The position numbers were made by a program, and so were the translations under genes. DNA of 64,000 bases from assembly GCA_026225945.1 (NCBI GenBank), contig JAMJFZ010004075.1, positions 1,706,001-1,770,000 of the forward strand, given 5' to 3'. This DNA is from Cricetomys ansorgei (taxonomy: Eukaryota; Chordata; Mammalia; Rodentia; Nesomyidae). The stretch's first letter is position 1, and each line of letters begins with the position of its first letter. Below, one piece after another: positions 40,186-53,264 of this stretch. The notes under the pieces were generated by a model. It was not told the origin of the DNA and ran no database searches. It saw only the letters and a list, made by a program, of their open reading frames with translations.

Positions 40186-42510
40186 GGCACTGCTAGCCCC
40201 TTGCCACTTGCTTGCCTATCAGATGCTCAGCGGCCCTCATCTGCCAGTGAAAAGGCTTCAGTAGCCACAGGAAGTCGTCAACGCAATGAATGGTTAGTGT
40301 TCCTTGGGGTCTGTAAGTCAGGAAAAGAAAATGAACACAAGCCCAGGAAATGGGGGAATGACTGTGACCCCGAAAGTATCTGATGGTATCACCCTGTCTC
40401 AGATGCCCAAGTCCAACAACCTTTGGTACATTGACAGTGGATGTAGGGCCGAAGGATGGCTCCTTACTGTTCACAAGACACTCAGCATTTTTCTCTAAGA
40501 CAGATCAAAACTATTATAGAAGTGGACGGGCACTGGCTCCAGGAGCCTCTTGGGTGCGTGCTGCAGATTACACACTCTAACTGCAACACGCTGTCAGTGT
40601 AGCAGCTGCCGTTGTCACAGAGCGTGGGGTGATCTGTTTAGAATTTTTTAAATTGAAAAGAGAGAAAGTGAAAGGCAGCAACTAGGAGGCTTCATGGACT
40701 AATAGACTATATTTCTACATTCAGGGGTGATGCAGAGTCATGCCTTTTTGGAAGTGCTTAGAATTATTTTTTGAGGTCATTGGGATGTCACTTTCTAGGC
40801 AGAAAGACTCACATGTTAATTATAAGCATTAGCTCCTGTCGTTTTCCCAGACCTATTTATGCACGGATTTTATTTGCAATGAAAAAAGCACACGCACACA
40901 TTTTCTTACGCATTTAGAAAGAAAGCTGCCACACTTTAAATACAGTTGAGACCTAAAACACATGCTTAACACTTTCATGGTGGCAGTATACTTTGTATTT
41001 TTCTTCCAGTCCTCTGGGTGTTCTGCCCCAATAAACAATCTGAATGACTTGCGATAGCCGCAAAGGCTCTCTGTGAACATTTCTCCAAGTGTAAGTTATT
41101 GGGAGGCTGTTTATATAATTCATGAAAATCTTCGGTCTTGTGTCCTTTTAATCTTGGGGAATCCATTACACTGACAGAATCCTGCTTGGAGTTTATGTGT
41201 AAAGATGGGAGTTACTCCTTCGGCTTCTCGGGAAGAGGAAGAGAAATGCAACTACACGTTCAGAGACATGTAATGTGGCTTCTGCATGTGTTATTGACTG
41301 AGATTTAACATTTCTGTCGTTTTCTCTCTAGAATTTGTTAAGGCTTATGCTAGGCAGGGCAACTCAACCATGTGCTTCTGGCGGGCTCTTCATGACATTA
41401 ACCTGACCACAGAAACTCTTCTTAATGCCTGATAATTCGATTTTTTTTTTTAGCATTGCTCCACATGCCTCCTTACCTTACATGAACTGGAAACCACAGT
41501 ATATAAGAATTTTAGGAATATGGCACGGATAAACTATTATTCTTTGGAGACTTCTACATTCAGGTGAAATCTAGCCATAGCATTTTGGGCCAAGGCACGG
41601 TATGTTTTCTTGTGCCACTTCTGCCCTCCGCTTGATGGTGTGGGCTAAGCACTGCTGCAGAGGGGGAGGAGACCACAGAGGCCATCTACAATGATGGCTG
41701 GCTGGAGAGGAATACTGTCCCTGCTGTATAGACTCACAGAACATTACTATTGGCGAAGCTACAGACTTTAAATCCATCGATCTGCTCTCCTATCCATAGC
41801 TGCTACCCCAGGGAGGACTCTGGAATCCAGAGGCTGCTTTACAAACGCCTCCCAACTATGTCTTATGTTTCCAGTTTTGCTCTCCCCGCCTCCATTTAAT
41901 TTTATACGAGCAACTTTTAAGAAAAAAGCCCGCCCACTGCTCAGGTGTCCAGGAACTGCAAGCATGGTGCGGGTTTGTTACCAGTGCGTATGGATGCCGC
42001 ACCTCCCGGCTTTTGCCTACTTCCAAGCAGCGATCTGTGCCATGCTCTCTAGCTTAGTCAGCACAGCCGCCTCGGGCTTCCATGTATTTCTCGATCCTGA
42101 GCGCCTCCTCGTCTGAAGGCTTCCATGTGAACAACCTCCCAGGCCCTTTATACCCCCAGTTTGTCCTGTGGACCAGCTCTCAACCAGAAGAGATGTTCCC
42201 TCACCAGCCCGGGAGAGCGGTGCACGGCACCTCCCCCAGCACACCGCCACACACCACGCTCTTTTATTCTATTCTTATAAGCAGACTAGCTCCTTTTATG
42301 GTGCTGAGGGGTTGGGGAGCATCTGTTGTGGTCTTGCACTCCAGTGTTAAGGGTGGTTTATGTTTCCTTGCTCTCATAGCCTGGGTCTTCCAGACCACTC
42401 AGTATATCCATAGCCGTTCTCTGATCGATTCCCCTGGAATCTATCATCAGAACCAACAACTATAAGACCCCCCATCCCCTTATCCGAACGCAGACCGGGT
42501 AGTCACTTAC

Positions 42511-42759
42511 TTATGGTGGCTCCAGACTCAGGCCTGTTCAGGGAGCTGATGATGACAAAGCCGAACCCTTCGTTCTCTTTGCGGTGGATGACCACATCAC
42601 TGGTCTGCAAGCTGTGCGAGGAGAAGCCTTCGGGCGGCGACGCGTTGCTACTGGGGGCAGCGTGGTTGCTGTTGGCGTAGGTGGCGTAGTCACTGCGTGG
42701 AGAGCTGTGGTGGGTCGATACTGAGCCTGGACTCCTCCCGTTCTCTGGGCAGGGCTCCC
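42511..42759 (-). CDS. Magi2: Magi2 internal exon: Ser-rich linker and start of fifth PDZ
   Basis: This 249-nt exon has split codons at both ends. It begins EPCPENGRSPGSVSTHHSSP, continues through a Ser/Asn/Ala-rich linker (SDYATYANSNHAAPSSNASP), then EGFSSHSLQTSDVVIHRK. It ends in the PDZ start ENEGFGFVIISSLNRPES followed by GATI. GFGF is the carboxylate-binding loop of the fifth PDZ. The acceptor is GCATTTCAG with a weak pyrimidine tract, and the donor is GTAAGT (plus 42505-42510). The exon is richer in GC and CpG than the surrounding intron. The last codon is completed by the exon 26.8 kb away to give Thr. GATI differs from the GSTI that I recall for human MAGI2; that comparison is from memory. 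Confidence 0.97.
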
Positions 42760-43134
42760 CTGAAATGCATATCAGGGTACACAGGGACTCAGTGATTTCG
42801 GAAAGAAAGGCTTTGCTGAATTCTTCTTGGTGCCTCTTGGAGCAGGTACCAAGAGTGACTGCAGAGTATTTGAAGGGCTTACAGATCTAGCTATGGAGTT
42901 CACTAGGTCTTCACCCATTAGTCTTTCCCGAAGCACCCCTCCCCGCATCCCCCCGCCCCCATCAGCCTCCTTGGAGCTTTCGTTTTTCTCTTGTCATGAC
43001 TGCAAGTCCCAGAGACAATGCCAACTTTTATGTATTAGCCTCCTGGTTGCACAGTAACCGACTAAAGATGATGGGAACACAAGTAGACAGTCTTGAGCTA
43101 TCCTGGGCATATGACTCACTGAAGGAGCTTCTAA

Positions 43135-43450
43135 AGGGCTGGAGAGGTGGCTGGTGGGTAGAGAGCTTACTCTGCAACTGCGAGGGTGTGAGTTGAATCT
43201 CCAGAACCCACGTGGAGGTAGGGCAAGTTTCTAGGATTGATGCTCTTTCTAGGCAATGGGAGACAGAGACAGGAGAATCCCTAGAGGCTCTCCGACTGGC
43301 TGGAGTGTGCTGGATATCACAGGACAGAGAGTTCCCGCCGCAAACAGCGTGGAAGGCAAGGACAAACCTCTGATTCCCACAAGTCTCAGTGCACACAGGC
43401 TCCTGCATCACACATGGACACACGTGTACTGAACACACACACACAAGTGC
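43135..43450 (+). mobile_element. B3-type SINE
   Basis: GGGCTGGAGAGGTGGCTGGTG at the head, GAGTTGAATCTCCAGAACCC in the tRNA-like part, then a longer body ending in an ACACAC tail. Confidence 0.75.
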
Positions 43451-43749
43451 AGGCTCGAAAGAACTTATGAAGAGCACCCGTCTTCAGGGCCCACCCATGG
43501 AAGTTTTTGCTGAGTTCCCTCACAGTAGGCCTGGGGAAGATTAGGCATAGGAATCCAGATGACATTTCAAGACCTCTGGCAAGTGCTGGTGTAACTGTAG
43601 GCGTGGCCGACAGCCCCAGGGATGACTGCGTGAAGGCACACACCATCTGGTTTTGTTTTGTTTTATTCTTCTTTTTAGAACGACAGTTTTAAGGTATTTT
43701 GCTAGCTTCGAAGCGTTAGCTCATTTAATATAGGTGGGAAATATACTTT

Positions 43750-43777
43750 TTTTTTTAAAAAAAAAAAAAAAAAAAAG
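43750..43777. repeat. T-then-A homopolymer pair
   Basis: A T run is followed directly by about 20 A's. Confidence 0.85.
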
Positions 43778-44179
43778 AAGTGGCCTGCTTATTACTTTGT
43801 GTGACAGCTATATCTTAAGAAAGTAGTTTGAAAGAATAAGCAAATCAATTGGGTTTTTTTTTTTCACTGAAATTTTAAGTTTGCACACTCTGGATCAAGT
43901 CCAATGATATCAGGCTGACAAACTGCAGGTGCTGAATCTCAGTAGAGGTGCTTGATGTCTTGCTCATTTGCATTCCACATTACAAAATGCACTTTATTAT
44001 TAATAAATTATGTTATTATATATAATATTACATATTAGTATATATTCTATAATATAAAATTTTATAACTAATTAAGAATTAATCAATAACCTAACCAATA
44101 CTTCCAAAACACAGCAAGGCATAATTGCAGCAATATGAGAGGACGCTGGGACTCAAGAGAAGCTAGTGTACGGTTCAAT

Positions 44180-44412
44180 GATTATGTGTGAGGGTGTGTT
44201 TTACCTGCATGTGCGTGCGTGTGTGTGCATGTGCGTGCACACGCTGTGTGCATGTTCACTGTCCGTGGAGGCCAGAGGAAGGTATTGGACCCTGGAACTA
44301 GAATTATATATGCTTGTGAGCTGCCACGTGGGCACTGGGAGTTGAACCCATGTCCTCTGGAAGAACAGCCAGTGCTTTTAACCATTTTAACTGCTGATTC
44401 ATCTTTCTCTAG
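44180..44412 (-). mobile_element. B2/B3-type SINE, reverse orientation
   Basis: A TG-rich tail (44205-44250), then GGAGGCCAGAGGAAGG, GAGTTGAACCCATGTCCTCT and TTTAACTGCTGATTCATCTT as the reverse of the tRNA-like head. Confidence 0.75.
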
Positions 44413-44689
44413 CCCGAGAAGCTTGCTTTCGAAGTAAAAGCTGGTCTGCCATTCAGGAAGGATTTTGCCATTTTAACTGAACACCCAGGTGCTGGCAGTG
44501 ACTGAAATAACAGGAGCAGACTCAAAGCTTAGAGTACTGTAGTTGGAAACGGGGCTGCTTCATTTCCTTCCTAACATCCAACAGGGTATCAAAAGATGTC
44601 GATACAACAGAACAATAGGAGAAAGTGGTGACAGTTCCCGATTTCTTGTGGGGGCCTGTAGACACTGACTCTTATTTACGATGTTGGAA

Positions 44690-45098
44690 AGTGTCTCGTG
44701 GCAAGTTAAAAGTAATCAGCAGAAGTTCCTGTGAAGGCCGTTAACGCCACAGTTAACTGGAACAGTGCAGTTCCAGTGCTGTAAGAGTGAGAATCTGGAA
44801 GGTTCCCTGTGGCATGTCTGCGGAATAGTGAAACTTTGAGGTGGGGCGAGAGGGATCCTTTAGGTCACTGGAGGTGTACCCTGGAAGGGGATTGTGGGAT
44901 ACCAGTCCCCAGTTTTTCTTCCTGGTCTTTGTTCTCTAGCTGTGATACACGTGGAAGTAATTCATGTGCTTCTACCATGATGTGTTGCCACAGGCCCAAG
45001 GCACATCTGTTGTGCTCTGAAACTGTGTGCCCAGATGAACCTTTCCTCTTTATAAGCTGATTCATCTTGGGTATTTGTTATAGCAATGGGAAGCTGAT
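44690..45098 (+). mobile_element. MaLR (MT-like) LTR
   Basis: Key 3' motifs are GATGTGTTGCCACAGGCCCA, GATGAACCTTTCCTCTTTAT and GGAAGCTGATGAACA. The order is that of rodent MT-type LTR ends. The 5' edge is approximate. Confidence 0.6.
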
Positions 45099-46974
45099 GA
45101 ACAATTCAGAAATAAGGAAGTGAGATGGGAAAAAGGGACCAGATGAGGTGTTTTGTGGTGCTGATATCCAGAGATACATGAGACATCAGAAGTAGTGTTA
45201 AATCAATTAAAATTTTGGAGAAAGTAAGTGCAAATTTAGTCACTTAGTGAAAAAAAGATCTTATAAAATTAGCTAGTTACTTTTTGGAGGTAGCTTCCTA
45301 AGGACACTAAAGGGAGAAGAGACCTGAGGAAGAGCTGGGTTCTTCCCTCTTCATTTCTTTTAATTACAGAAGAATTGAGATCCAAGCTAGTGCTATTACA
45401 ATGTGATACAGCTGAGCTCTTTCTTTAAGATACAATTAATTAGTCTCCAATACAAAAAAGATACTTTTCATTTGTAAAGGAACGTGCTGAGGTCATAAAA
45501 GAACAAAATGTCAATGTTAAAGCCTCTTCTTGCTTTGAACTAGAAGCGGATGTTTCTGTCTGTAAAATGTCCCCTCCTTGCTGGAAGCATCCTTCCAAGA
45601 AAAGCAGTTACTGTCCTGGTGAAGCACATGCCCTTTATCAGTCCTTGTCCGAGCTGAAAACAGAGCGATTGGAGAGAGTCTTGGAGAAGGAAAACAAACA
45701 ATTATTATGCTGCTACATTAAATTGAAAATCTCCAGAGTTATTGGACCAAATCAGTAACTAAATGTCATAGGCAATGACAAGAAAGATCTCATTTTTCTG
45801 GCTGTCGTAGTTTAAGAGAGTTGAGAGCTGTGTTTGTCAGTAAATCAGCAACAAAGAAAAATTATCTGTCTTTGCAGTAAGTGGCCGGGAGTGGCTGGAC
45901 CAGGAGCTTTAGAGGGTGAGGGAGCCGAGGAGGAAGTCAATGTGAGTGGTCCTTGGGTGACAGAAAGGGTCAAGTTCACCACAGGGCACTTTTCTAATTG
46001 CATTTGGACCCCTTTCCAACCTCTTGAACATGTTTTTAAGTCAGGAAGTTAATTAGTTAACTGGGCAGACTTGCAAGCTTTCCCAGGGCTGCTCTGCTCC
46101 CTGACCACTTCGAGTTTGGTAGCACCGTTGTCTTTGAGGGGTTCATGTCAAATGCTTCCTATTCAACTGGCTCTCCATCCGAACAGGACTGCTTTCTTTC
46201 CAAAAACTCTTTGTGGAGTAGCACACCGACAGGGTTGCTTTAGAACCAAAAAGTAAAAAGGCCACAAAGGTCACTGGATACCAGGTGCATTAAAAAAATT
46301 ACTAATTTCTAGGGCTACGCAGTGCCTTTTGGCTCGTACACACATAGCCACTCAAAATTTAGTCACTTTAACATTTCCTGAAGTCAAATACTTATGATTT
46401 AGGTTAGGTTTTGTTCTGTCCCTACCTGTGATACTGAAAATTATCATGGCACTTTACTTGAGGAGAATCTTCCTTTGGAAGGGCAGGGGATGGCTGACAG
46501 AGCCTGCAGGTGAGGCACCTTGGACCCAAACATTTACTCCTGGCTGTGGCTTGCTTCTCATTGGCACACTGATGGTCTAGACTTTTTATGCTAATTTTTA
46601 AGACTAATTGCTAGCGCTGACAAATCAGAAGATCTGATAGGGTAAGGGGTTTATAATTTCTCTTGACTCTTTGGAGATGGATCATGACTGCCTGTTGCTT
46701 GGGTCACCATGTTCCTGGCAATCCCCCAGTGCCTCTTGCAAATACCAAATTTATTCATGTACTCATTGAAGGAAGAATCCACATGGCCCACAGGACTTGT
46801 TCAGCCAGAGCCTTCATTTCCCTTCCAGACCCCCATTCTAGGTAGCAGGACTTGAGGATTCTGTAAACCAGATGGCGTGTGCCGGCCTGCAGACTGTGGT
46901 GGGTAATTCTTGCCTTGAAGAGTGGCTAGGGCCACGGGGCGTGCATACGAACAGGGGCTGACACCTGGGTGGGG

Positions 46975-46996
46975 AATATATATATATATATATATA
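46975..46996. repeat. TA microsatellite
   Basis: About eleven TA units. Confidence 0.9.
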
Positions 46997-48669
46997 CCCT
47001 CATTATACCTTATGGGGAAGGGGACAGCCTGGGTGTGGCCTGCAGTGTTTGTGTAGGTACAGCTGGTTTATACTAATCAAGGTAGACAGCTTATTGGATG
47101 GGTGCCATGGTCACAAAGGAAAAGGGGACACACTTAGAATGACAAAGGGTAGACCGAGGCCAGGGGCTGTGCACACCAACTTACTTTACTGTGCTGCCGA
47201 AAGCTTGCCTTTCCTTGGCATCGGGCCAAAGATTATACTCTCTGTGGGTACTGACAGCACGGAGACCGGCTGTAACACGTTTTGATTAAGTTGTAAAACT
47301 TTCATTCCTGTCTATTCTTGATTCACAAGTTGGGGAATTCCTCGGCGACATCTCACTCTTAAAGTGCATCCAAAACAATGTGTCATTGGGTTGAACATCC
47401 CAAAGCTGAGCTACCAAACACATAAATATTTATACCTTCAGCATAGAACTAAAGCTGCTCTTTCAATATCTTTGGAGGAAAAACAAACAAACAAACAAAA
47501 AAACAAACCAACAACCAGCCAAATACCCGAGCTGGTAGCCTGGGGAAGGCAGCTCTCCAAAGTAGTTCAAGGTACAAGATTTCTGTTTGTGACTCCCTAG
47601 TAAAAGACATGGGAGCTTTACCGGATCGTCTGTTCTTTAACTCAACAATTTCTCATTTTTTGATGACCTAGCTTGAAGTTGAAAACCTTTGCCTTTCTGC
47701 TTTTAGTGTGCACATGTTTCTTAGCATTTCTTAGAATTTGGAGCTGGCTTTGGTGTCATTTTAAATTTTTGTCCAATGTTATTAACCTATCTGTGTGCTG
47801 TATACAGTGCTTAAGTTCTTTTTCTGATGCCCCAGTATGGAAACCAGTATCTTTGCCTTCTCACGGGAGGGAGGCGGTGCATCTGCACGAGCCAAGGCCG
47901 GGGAAAGACGGAAGGCTGTGATCTCCAAGACGGCACTGCTCCCCAGCTCTCTGTGCTCCAACGTGTGCTGCAGCGTGATAACGTGCCAACACTTCTCTCC
48001 CTGTGTCCTTGTTTCTCCTGAGCAGACTGCTTCCTGTCAGTCCCCGACCATCCCATCCTGAGCCAGGCTTGCCCCTCCCACCTCCTTGCTTACCAGAGCA
48101 GAATAACAGCAAGGCCACTTAAAAAGCCATCTCCCGTGTCACATCCATTTGGAATCATCCTTTAGCACTTTGTGGAAATGGCAGCTATCAAGAAGTTTGT
48201 TTTCCTATGCCTTGTAGATTTCCTCTGTCCTGTTTTTAGCCATTTTTTTTTTAACTCTTAACTGTCTTGAATTAAAGAATTTTTTCAGTACCAATGGACC
48301 TTTTGAGGAAGTCTGGGCTGAATGAGCATGGACTCTCTCCTAGTGCGAGTAACCTGTAGCGGGACATTATCAAAAATTAAATGCACTCAGCAGCCTAGCA
48401 GAGTGAAGTTGGTAAGAACTGCAGCGGAGAGCGCTTGATGGAAGTCACATGACCTACAAATTGCAAGAGTACCTTTGTGTGGCACTTGGTCGATGCTCCA
48501 ACAGCTTGGGCTGATTAGAACAAAATTTAATTTGCAGTAATCAGCTGGTGGCAAGGAGAGCATGAAATTATGTTGGAGTACTGGATTTGCACTTGGTGGC
48601 ATATTTCCTCATGAATCAGTTATCTTTTTAATTTATCATCAGGTTACAGTACATATAGCACAGCAAACT

Positions 48670-48687
48670 TTTGTTGTTGTTGTTGTT
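48670..48687. repeat. GTT repeat
   Basis: Six GTT-like units. Confidence 0.85.
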
Positions 48688-50203
48688 AAAAGTCACTCTG
48701 TAGGGAGAGAGGCAGTAAAATGTTAACCACGCAAGCAGCGTCTCCCTCCTGGCCACTCGCTCAAGGAGAAAGCATCACTCAAGGTGTTTTATTTCTTCAG
48801 GCCAAGTGGTGTGCCGTGGACTTGGAAGACAAATGGCACTTTGTAGCAAAACCTCCATCCCGCGCAAGATATATAGTAGTCTCTGCTGGTGAAGTCTGAT
48901 GATTCGCCTGATTCGCCCTTTGAAATGACTGCCCTTGCTCAAAGTCTAGTTTCTAGGGGACTCAAAAAGAAAAAAGATATTCCAGCCAAGTAATAAATCG
49001 TATGCTTTCTATTCACCTACTACTTGTGATTAGCAGGTGGCCTTTTAAAAATTCCAAAGTTCTACGTGAACACATACGAAAGAAGTAGGGAATGACATTC
49101 ACCAGGGACCTGTCTTTGAAGTCTCTGGGAGTGGGGTGAGTGTCTTAAGGTGGAATTTGTAGCTGACAATGACATGGAAACAGAGACTGGCACCAGGGAT
49201 GAGTCAACTTTGGCATTGTCACTAACTCGCTGTGGACTACTGGGCACCCTGTTATTCCTCAGGTCCCAGTTTCCTTATCTGTAATGCAAACAGCTCATGT
49301 GGCTAAAGTTCTGGTTTTAGAATTGAGTCTGTGGGAGGGTGTTCAGGTGGCTGAGGAAATAGGCCAAGTGGGCTTCTGGGGCAGAGGGTGAGGGAGGAAC
49401 ATGGCTAGAGTTTCTGTTTCTGTGATTCACAAGACAACACACAGTCAGGTCTTAGGGGAAAAAAATCTATAATGCCAACATTACTCGATGTTAAGGTTAT
49501 AAACCCAGTATAGTGATTGCAATAGACACATTCCCTGGAAAAAGAACTCTCCACTGGGATTTGATAGTGAAGAAGAGCAAATGAGACCATATTATGAATA
49601 TATGGGCTGACTTTTAAAAATATCTCTTTGGTGGATTCTTTTATGAAGCCAAGAAAATAGCTGTAAAGGGAATAATTACTTCTAATTTATCTGTTTCATA
49701 AGCTCAGAGCTATATGAATTATGTTTTCTCAGACTGAGAGCTGTATTTCCCCATATAGGGTGGCAGATGTATTGTTACCTTTTATCAGGCTCTACAATGG
49801 AAGCTAATTTTCCATCCTGGTTTCCTTATTGCAATATAAAAATGCTGTACTTTTTTGTTTGTAAACACAACGAGAAACATTTTCAAAAGGTATATTTTTC
49901 ATTATTATGTTTTTTTTCTTTCTCATAACTAGCGTGTACCAAAGAGCACAGAGCACACACATCTCAAATCAGCCAAGGCTCCGCTAGGAAATTTTAATGA
50001 CTACATTTAAAATGTAGGCCTCGGAGACTGGATTAGTGGGGTTGGAAAGCAGCACTTTGATAAACAGTTACTTGTTGCTTCTAGCTTGTTTCTTTCCCTA
50101 TATAAACCAGAAACCAACTTTAACTTTGTTTCTAGTTCTCCTATCGCCCCGAAGCGTCACACCGCCTCACTCCCGGTTCTCTGCTTCCCACGTCAGTACG
50201 TAC

Positions 50204-50396
50204 CCCCACATAGCACCTTTCTTCTCACAGTGAGGTTAACCTGCCCGTTGCGGGCTGCGTGGTGCATGAGGTCGATGACGTAGCGGTGGGTCTTGCCAGC
50301 CACTGGGATCCCGTCCACATAGACAAGCTCATCTCCTGGGTGCAGACGGCCGTCTCTGTCCGCTGAGCCCATGGCGATGACGGCTCCAATCAAAAT
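50204..50396 (-). CDS. Magi2: Magi2 internal exon: remainder of fourth PDZ domain
   Basis: This 193-nt exon encodes [18 protein letters not shown], then [14 protein letters not shown], the helix-B stretch [10 protein letters not shown], and the last strand VNLTVRRK. The His at the start of helix B (KTH) is the residue expected of a class I PDZ pocket, which binds S/T-x-hydrophobic C-termini. The acceptor is CTCTCTAG just upstream and the donor is GTACGT (plus 50198-50203). It enters in phase 0 and leaves one base (G), which with GG of the next exon makes Gly. Together with the exon at 59222 it completes one PDZ domain; the 8.8-kb intron falls between strand B and strand C. Splice sites, frame and family match all agree. 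Confidence 0.97.
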
Positions 50397-50639
50397 CTAG
50401 AGAGGCGAGGAGAGGACATTCACATACACATCCAGGGGCACGCGCTTGAACAGAAGACCGGGAGAGGCTGGAAGGATGTGCTTCTAGGAACTCTTTCCCA
50501 CTGTCTACCGCTTCCAGAAAAGCAAGTATCTCGGACTTGCTAGTGGTCTCCAGGACACTTGCTTCCTGGCTCCTAAGTTGTTAAGCCTTAAGGGAATTGT
50601 AACTCGGCTACCACACACGAGCTCTGCATTGAAATAACA

Positions 50640-50800
50640 TGGAGACGGAGTCCTGGCTCCAGTTCTTAACTGTGTGCCTTGAACAAGGCGTCTCAGGCTT
50701 TGCCAGCCTTGTTTTCTTCACCTACAAAATGGGATGATAATAGGACCCGGTTCACAGGGTTGATGGGAGAAGTGGATGGAAAAATGTCGGTGAAGCTTTT
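50640..50800 (+). repeat. MIR SINE
   Basis: The order CTCCAGTTCTTAACTGTGTG, CTTCACCTACAAAATGGGAT, GATAATAGGACCCGGTTCAC and AGGGTTGATGGGAGAAGTGG follows the MIR consensus well. Confidence 0.75.
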
Positions 50801-52639
50801 GACTTTCACATGACTCATGTTGCATGCCTGCAGACTTGTTGCTCACCATCAAACTGACAAAGGCTCAAAGCCCCCCCTCCCCCCTTGCTTGATCGATTTG
50901 AGACACTGGAGGGGAAAGGCAAAAAGAAAACAAAACAAAACGATTTTTTCTTTTTCCTGGCTACTTGGCTTTCTCAAATATCCTCAGGGGCACCTTCTCC
51001 TGGCTCTTGCTCTGTCCACAGAGCATTTCTTTAGAGCACTGTCCTCTGTACAGAGAACCCTCTCAGCTCTGTGTCCCCTCAAATGCTTCTGTGGCAGATA
51101 CAGAACCACCATGCCAGGAAGAGAGGTGTGTGTTCTGGAACGCAAAAGTGTTATTACAATGCCCCAAGTCAGCACCAGGATGAAAAGCCATGTATCTGAC
51201 TTCCCACAGCCTAATGGGGTCGCCTGATTTAATGTCTGTGAGCATGGGATTCTTTTATTTTCTTTCTCAGAGAAAGATACTTAGAATTCTAGTTTTGTTG
51301 TTTAGGCTACAAAAAATTTCTCCAGGTCATGCACAACAGGTGTCTTTTATCTTTTGTTAGTGGCTGAGCTGCATGGCTCCTGAAGGAGGTGGTTTCCATC
51401 AGCCTGACAAATTACAGAGGCCTTGCTCCAGGTTTTAAATTCTTATACAGCAATCCTTTGCTTAAAAAAAAAAAATTGATTCCTTTCAGGCATAATGATT
51501 TCTTTTATGTCTTGGATCTGTGGATCCCAGCTAGGTTATAGCATAGCGCCAGTCTGACCTGCATGTCTTCAGGCTTGGTACCAGGATGGAGGCCTTTGAA
51601 CCTTGTCCTATTTCTCAGGTCTCTCAGTGGCAGCTGGATCTGAATGCACAGGGCTTAGATACAGGCAATGCTACAATTTGAAGGATTTCACAGCTTTGCA
51701 TAGTGTGTGGAGGAATGATCATTTCCTACAGCATTGCTGCAGACTTCTGTTCCTGGAGGGGGTGGGGTGAGACATAGCATTGCCTCCATGGTGGAAACTG
51801 TTCTGATGAGCCCTTCATGGCTGCTATCACGGGGAAGGCTCTGTCCTTCCTGCCTTAGACTACCTGCGCAGTCTTTTCTTTCCCGCCGACCAGGCGTGCC
51901 TACTTGCTGTGGTCTAGAAGTTGGGCATGCTTCTGACAAGCTCTGTTTTTCCTTATTAGCTCTGTTTTTCCTTATTGTCATGCTAACCTGTATGTTTTCA
52001 ATTTCTTTCTAAAGATATTCCAGTCTGTTCTTCAAAAGGCTCAGCCCACGATGGAGTGCTTGTGCAAAAACCAGTTAAAATGCGTGTTCCCCCACTGCCC
52101 CATATAAAGCTGTGCTTAGTGGGATTTGCCCAAAGAAAATGCTTCCACCTTTACATTTCCTTGAATACAGGAAGCAGGGAAATTTATAACTTGTTGTAAA
52201 GAAAGCAGATTTTATGAACTTTTTGGCTGGGTAATTACCAACGTGAAGGCAGAATTCTGCTTCTAATTCTGATTCTTACAGCAGTGAGAGCCCACAGTTA
52301 CAGTGGGCCTTATACAAATGCAGTAAAGCTGAGTGACGCTGGAAACTTCACACCCCCCTCGGGCTGTGGGAACAGCGCAAGGGTGCACACGAGCTCTCGG
52401 AGCTACATTCTGTGCTGCTAGTTTAATGTCATGCATTAGAGGGAGATCCCTGCAAAACACCATCACAATGCCCATGATATGGGGTTCTCTTCATCTATTC
52501 ATTTCAACAAACAGTCACTGAGGAGTACAGGGTTACTATGTAAATGCCAGGAATTCACAGTGAAAATAGTAACAACCCCCACCTATGGAACCACCATTCT
52601 TGTTGTGCATAGAAGATGTGAACAGTATGAAACCTAAAT

Positions 52640-52675
52640 AATATGTTAGATGTACATATTAACATCTAACATATT
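52640..52675. repeat. Perfect 14-bp stem palindrome with 8-nt loop
   Basis: The arm AATATGTTAGATGT at 52640-52653 is followed by loop ACATATTA and by its exact complement at 52662-52675. It is AT-rich and intronic. No coding role is visible. Confidence 0.95.
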
Positions 52676-52889
52676 GATATGTTAACTACAGGGACCGGCT
52701 AATCTATGACCCCCTCTTGCATTGTAACTTATGTCGGCTTCCCAGAGTATGTGTTATAGATTGGCAGAAGCTCATGAGAACATGTGTCAGGATGCGTGAC
52801 CCTTCAGATAGTTGCTCTCAAATTTAGGGTGTATAGGTATCACCTGTGAGCTTTTACACTCTCCTAGCCTACTCGCCCTTGGGATCCGA

Positions 52890-53040
52890 CAGGCCAGAGA
52901 TGGGGTATGATCTCACTATGTCCCTCTGGCTGGTGTGGAACTCTCTCTGTAGATCAAGCTAGCCCCACACTCATAGAGATATGCCAGTCTTTACCGTCTA
53001 AGTGCTGGAATTAAAGTCATGTGCCACCACGCCCAGCTTG
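52890..53040 (-). mobile_element. B1 SINE, reverse orientation
   Basis: TGATCTCACTATGTCCCTCT, then GTGTGGAACTCTCTCTGTAG, then AAGTGCTGGAATTAAAGTCA and GTGCCACCACGCCCAGCTT. Confidence 0.85.
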
Positions 53041-53110
53041 AGTATGAGACTTTGCATGTTTAATAAGCTCCCGGGAGAGGATGGAAGGCTCATGCTTTTA
53101 TGAACTAGAC

Positions 53111-53264
53111 TAGTGGTTTTCCACCTTCCTAACGCTGCTATCCTTTAATTCCTCGTGTTGTTAGTTCCTCGTGTTGTGGTGACCTCCAACCATAGAATTA
53201 TTTTCATTGCTACTTCATAACTGTAATTTTGCAAGTGTTATGAATTGCAGGTTGAGAGCTGCTG
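53111..53264 (+). mobile_element. URR1-like hAT DNA transposon remnant with 8-bp duplication
   Basis: The 154-bp element has inverted ends TAGTGGTTTTCCACC and GGTTGAGAGCTGCTG, typical of the rodent URR1/Charlie-type hAT ends. Inside is TAGTTCCTCGTGTTGTGGTG and the AACTGTAATTTTGC stretch. It is flanked by AACTAGAC (53103-53110) and AGCTAGAC (53265-53272), an 8-bp target duplication with one mismatch, as expected for hAT. It is non-autonomous: no transposase frame. Confidence 0.82.

Larger units (their letters stand above)
42760..50203 (-). other. Magi2: Magi2 intron of 7444 bp
   Basis: GTACGT donor to ATTTCAG acceptor. It holds a B3-like SINE, an AT-rich block near 43980-44100, a B2-type copy, a MaLR-type LTR, a TA repeat, a GTT repeat and a MIR-like remnant near 49215-49290. 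The parts 45100-46970, 47000-48660 and 48690-49210 show no recognisable feature. The AT-rich stretch 49600-49870 is free of obvious repeats and could be a conserved non-coding element. Confidence 0.93.

Noticed and set aside
42511..42759. CpG island or internal promoter at the GC-rich exon
   Set aside because: The GC-rich stretch is limited to the coding exon and is too short; no promoter motif seen.
46975..47000. TATA-box reading of the TA repeat
   Set aside because: It is a simple microsatellite with no initiator or transcript evidence.
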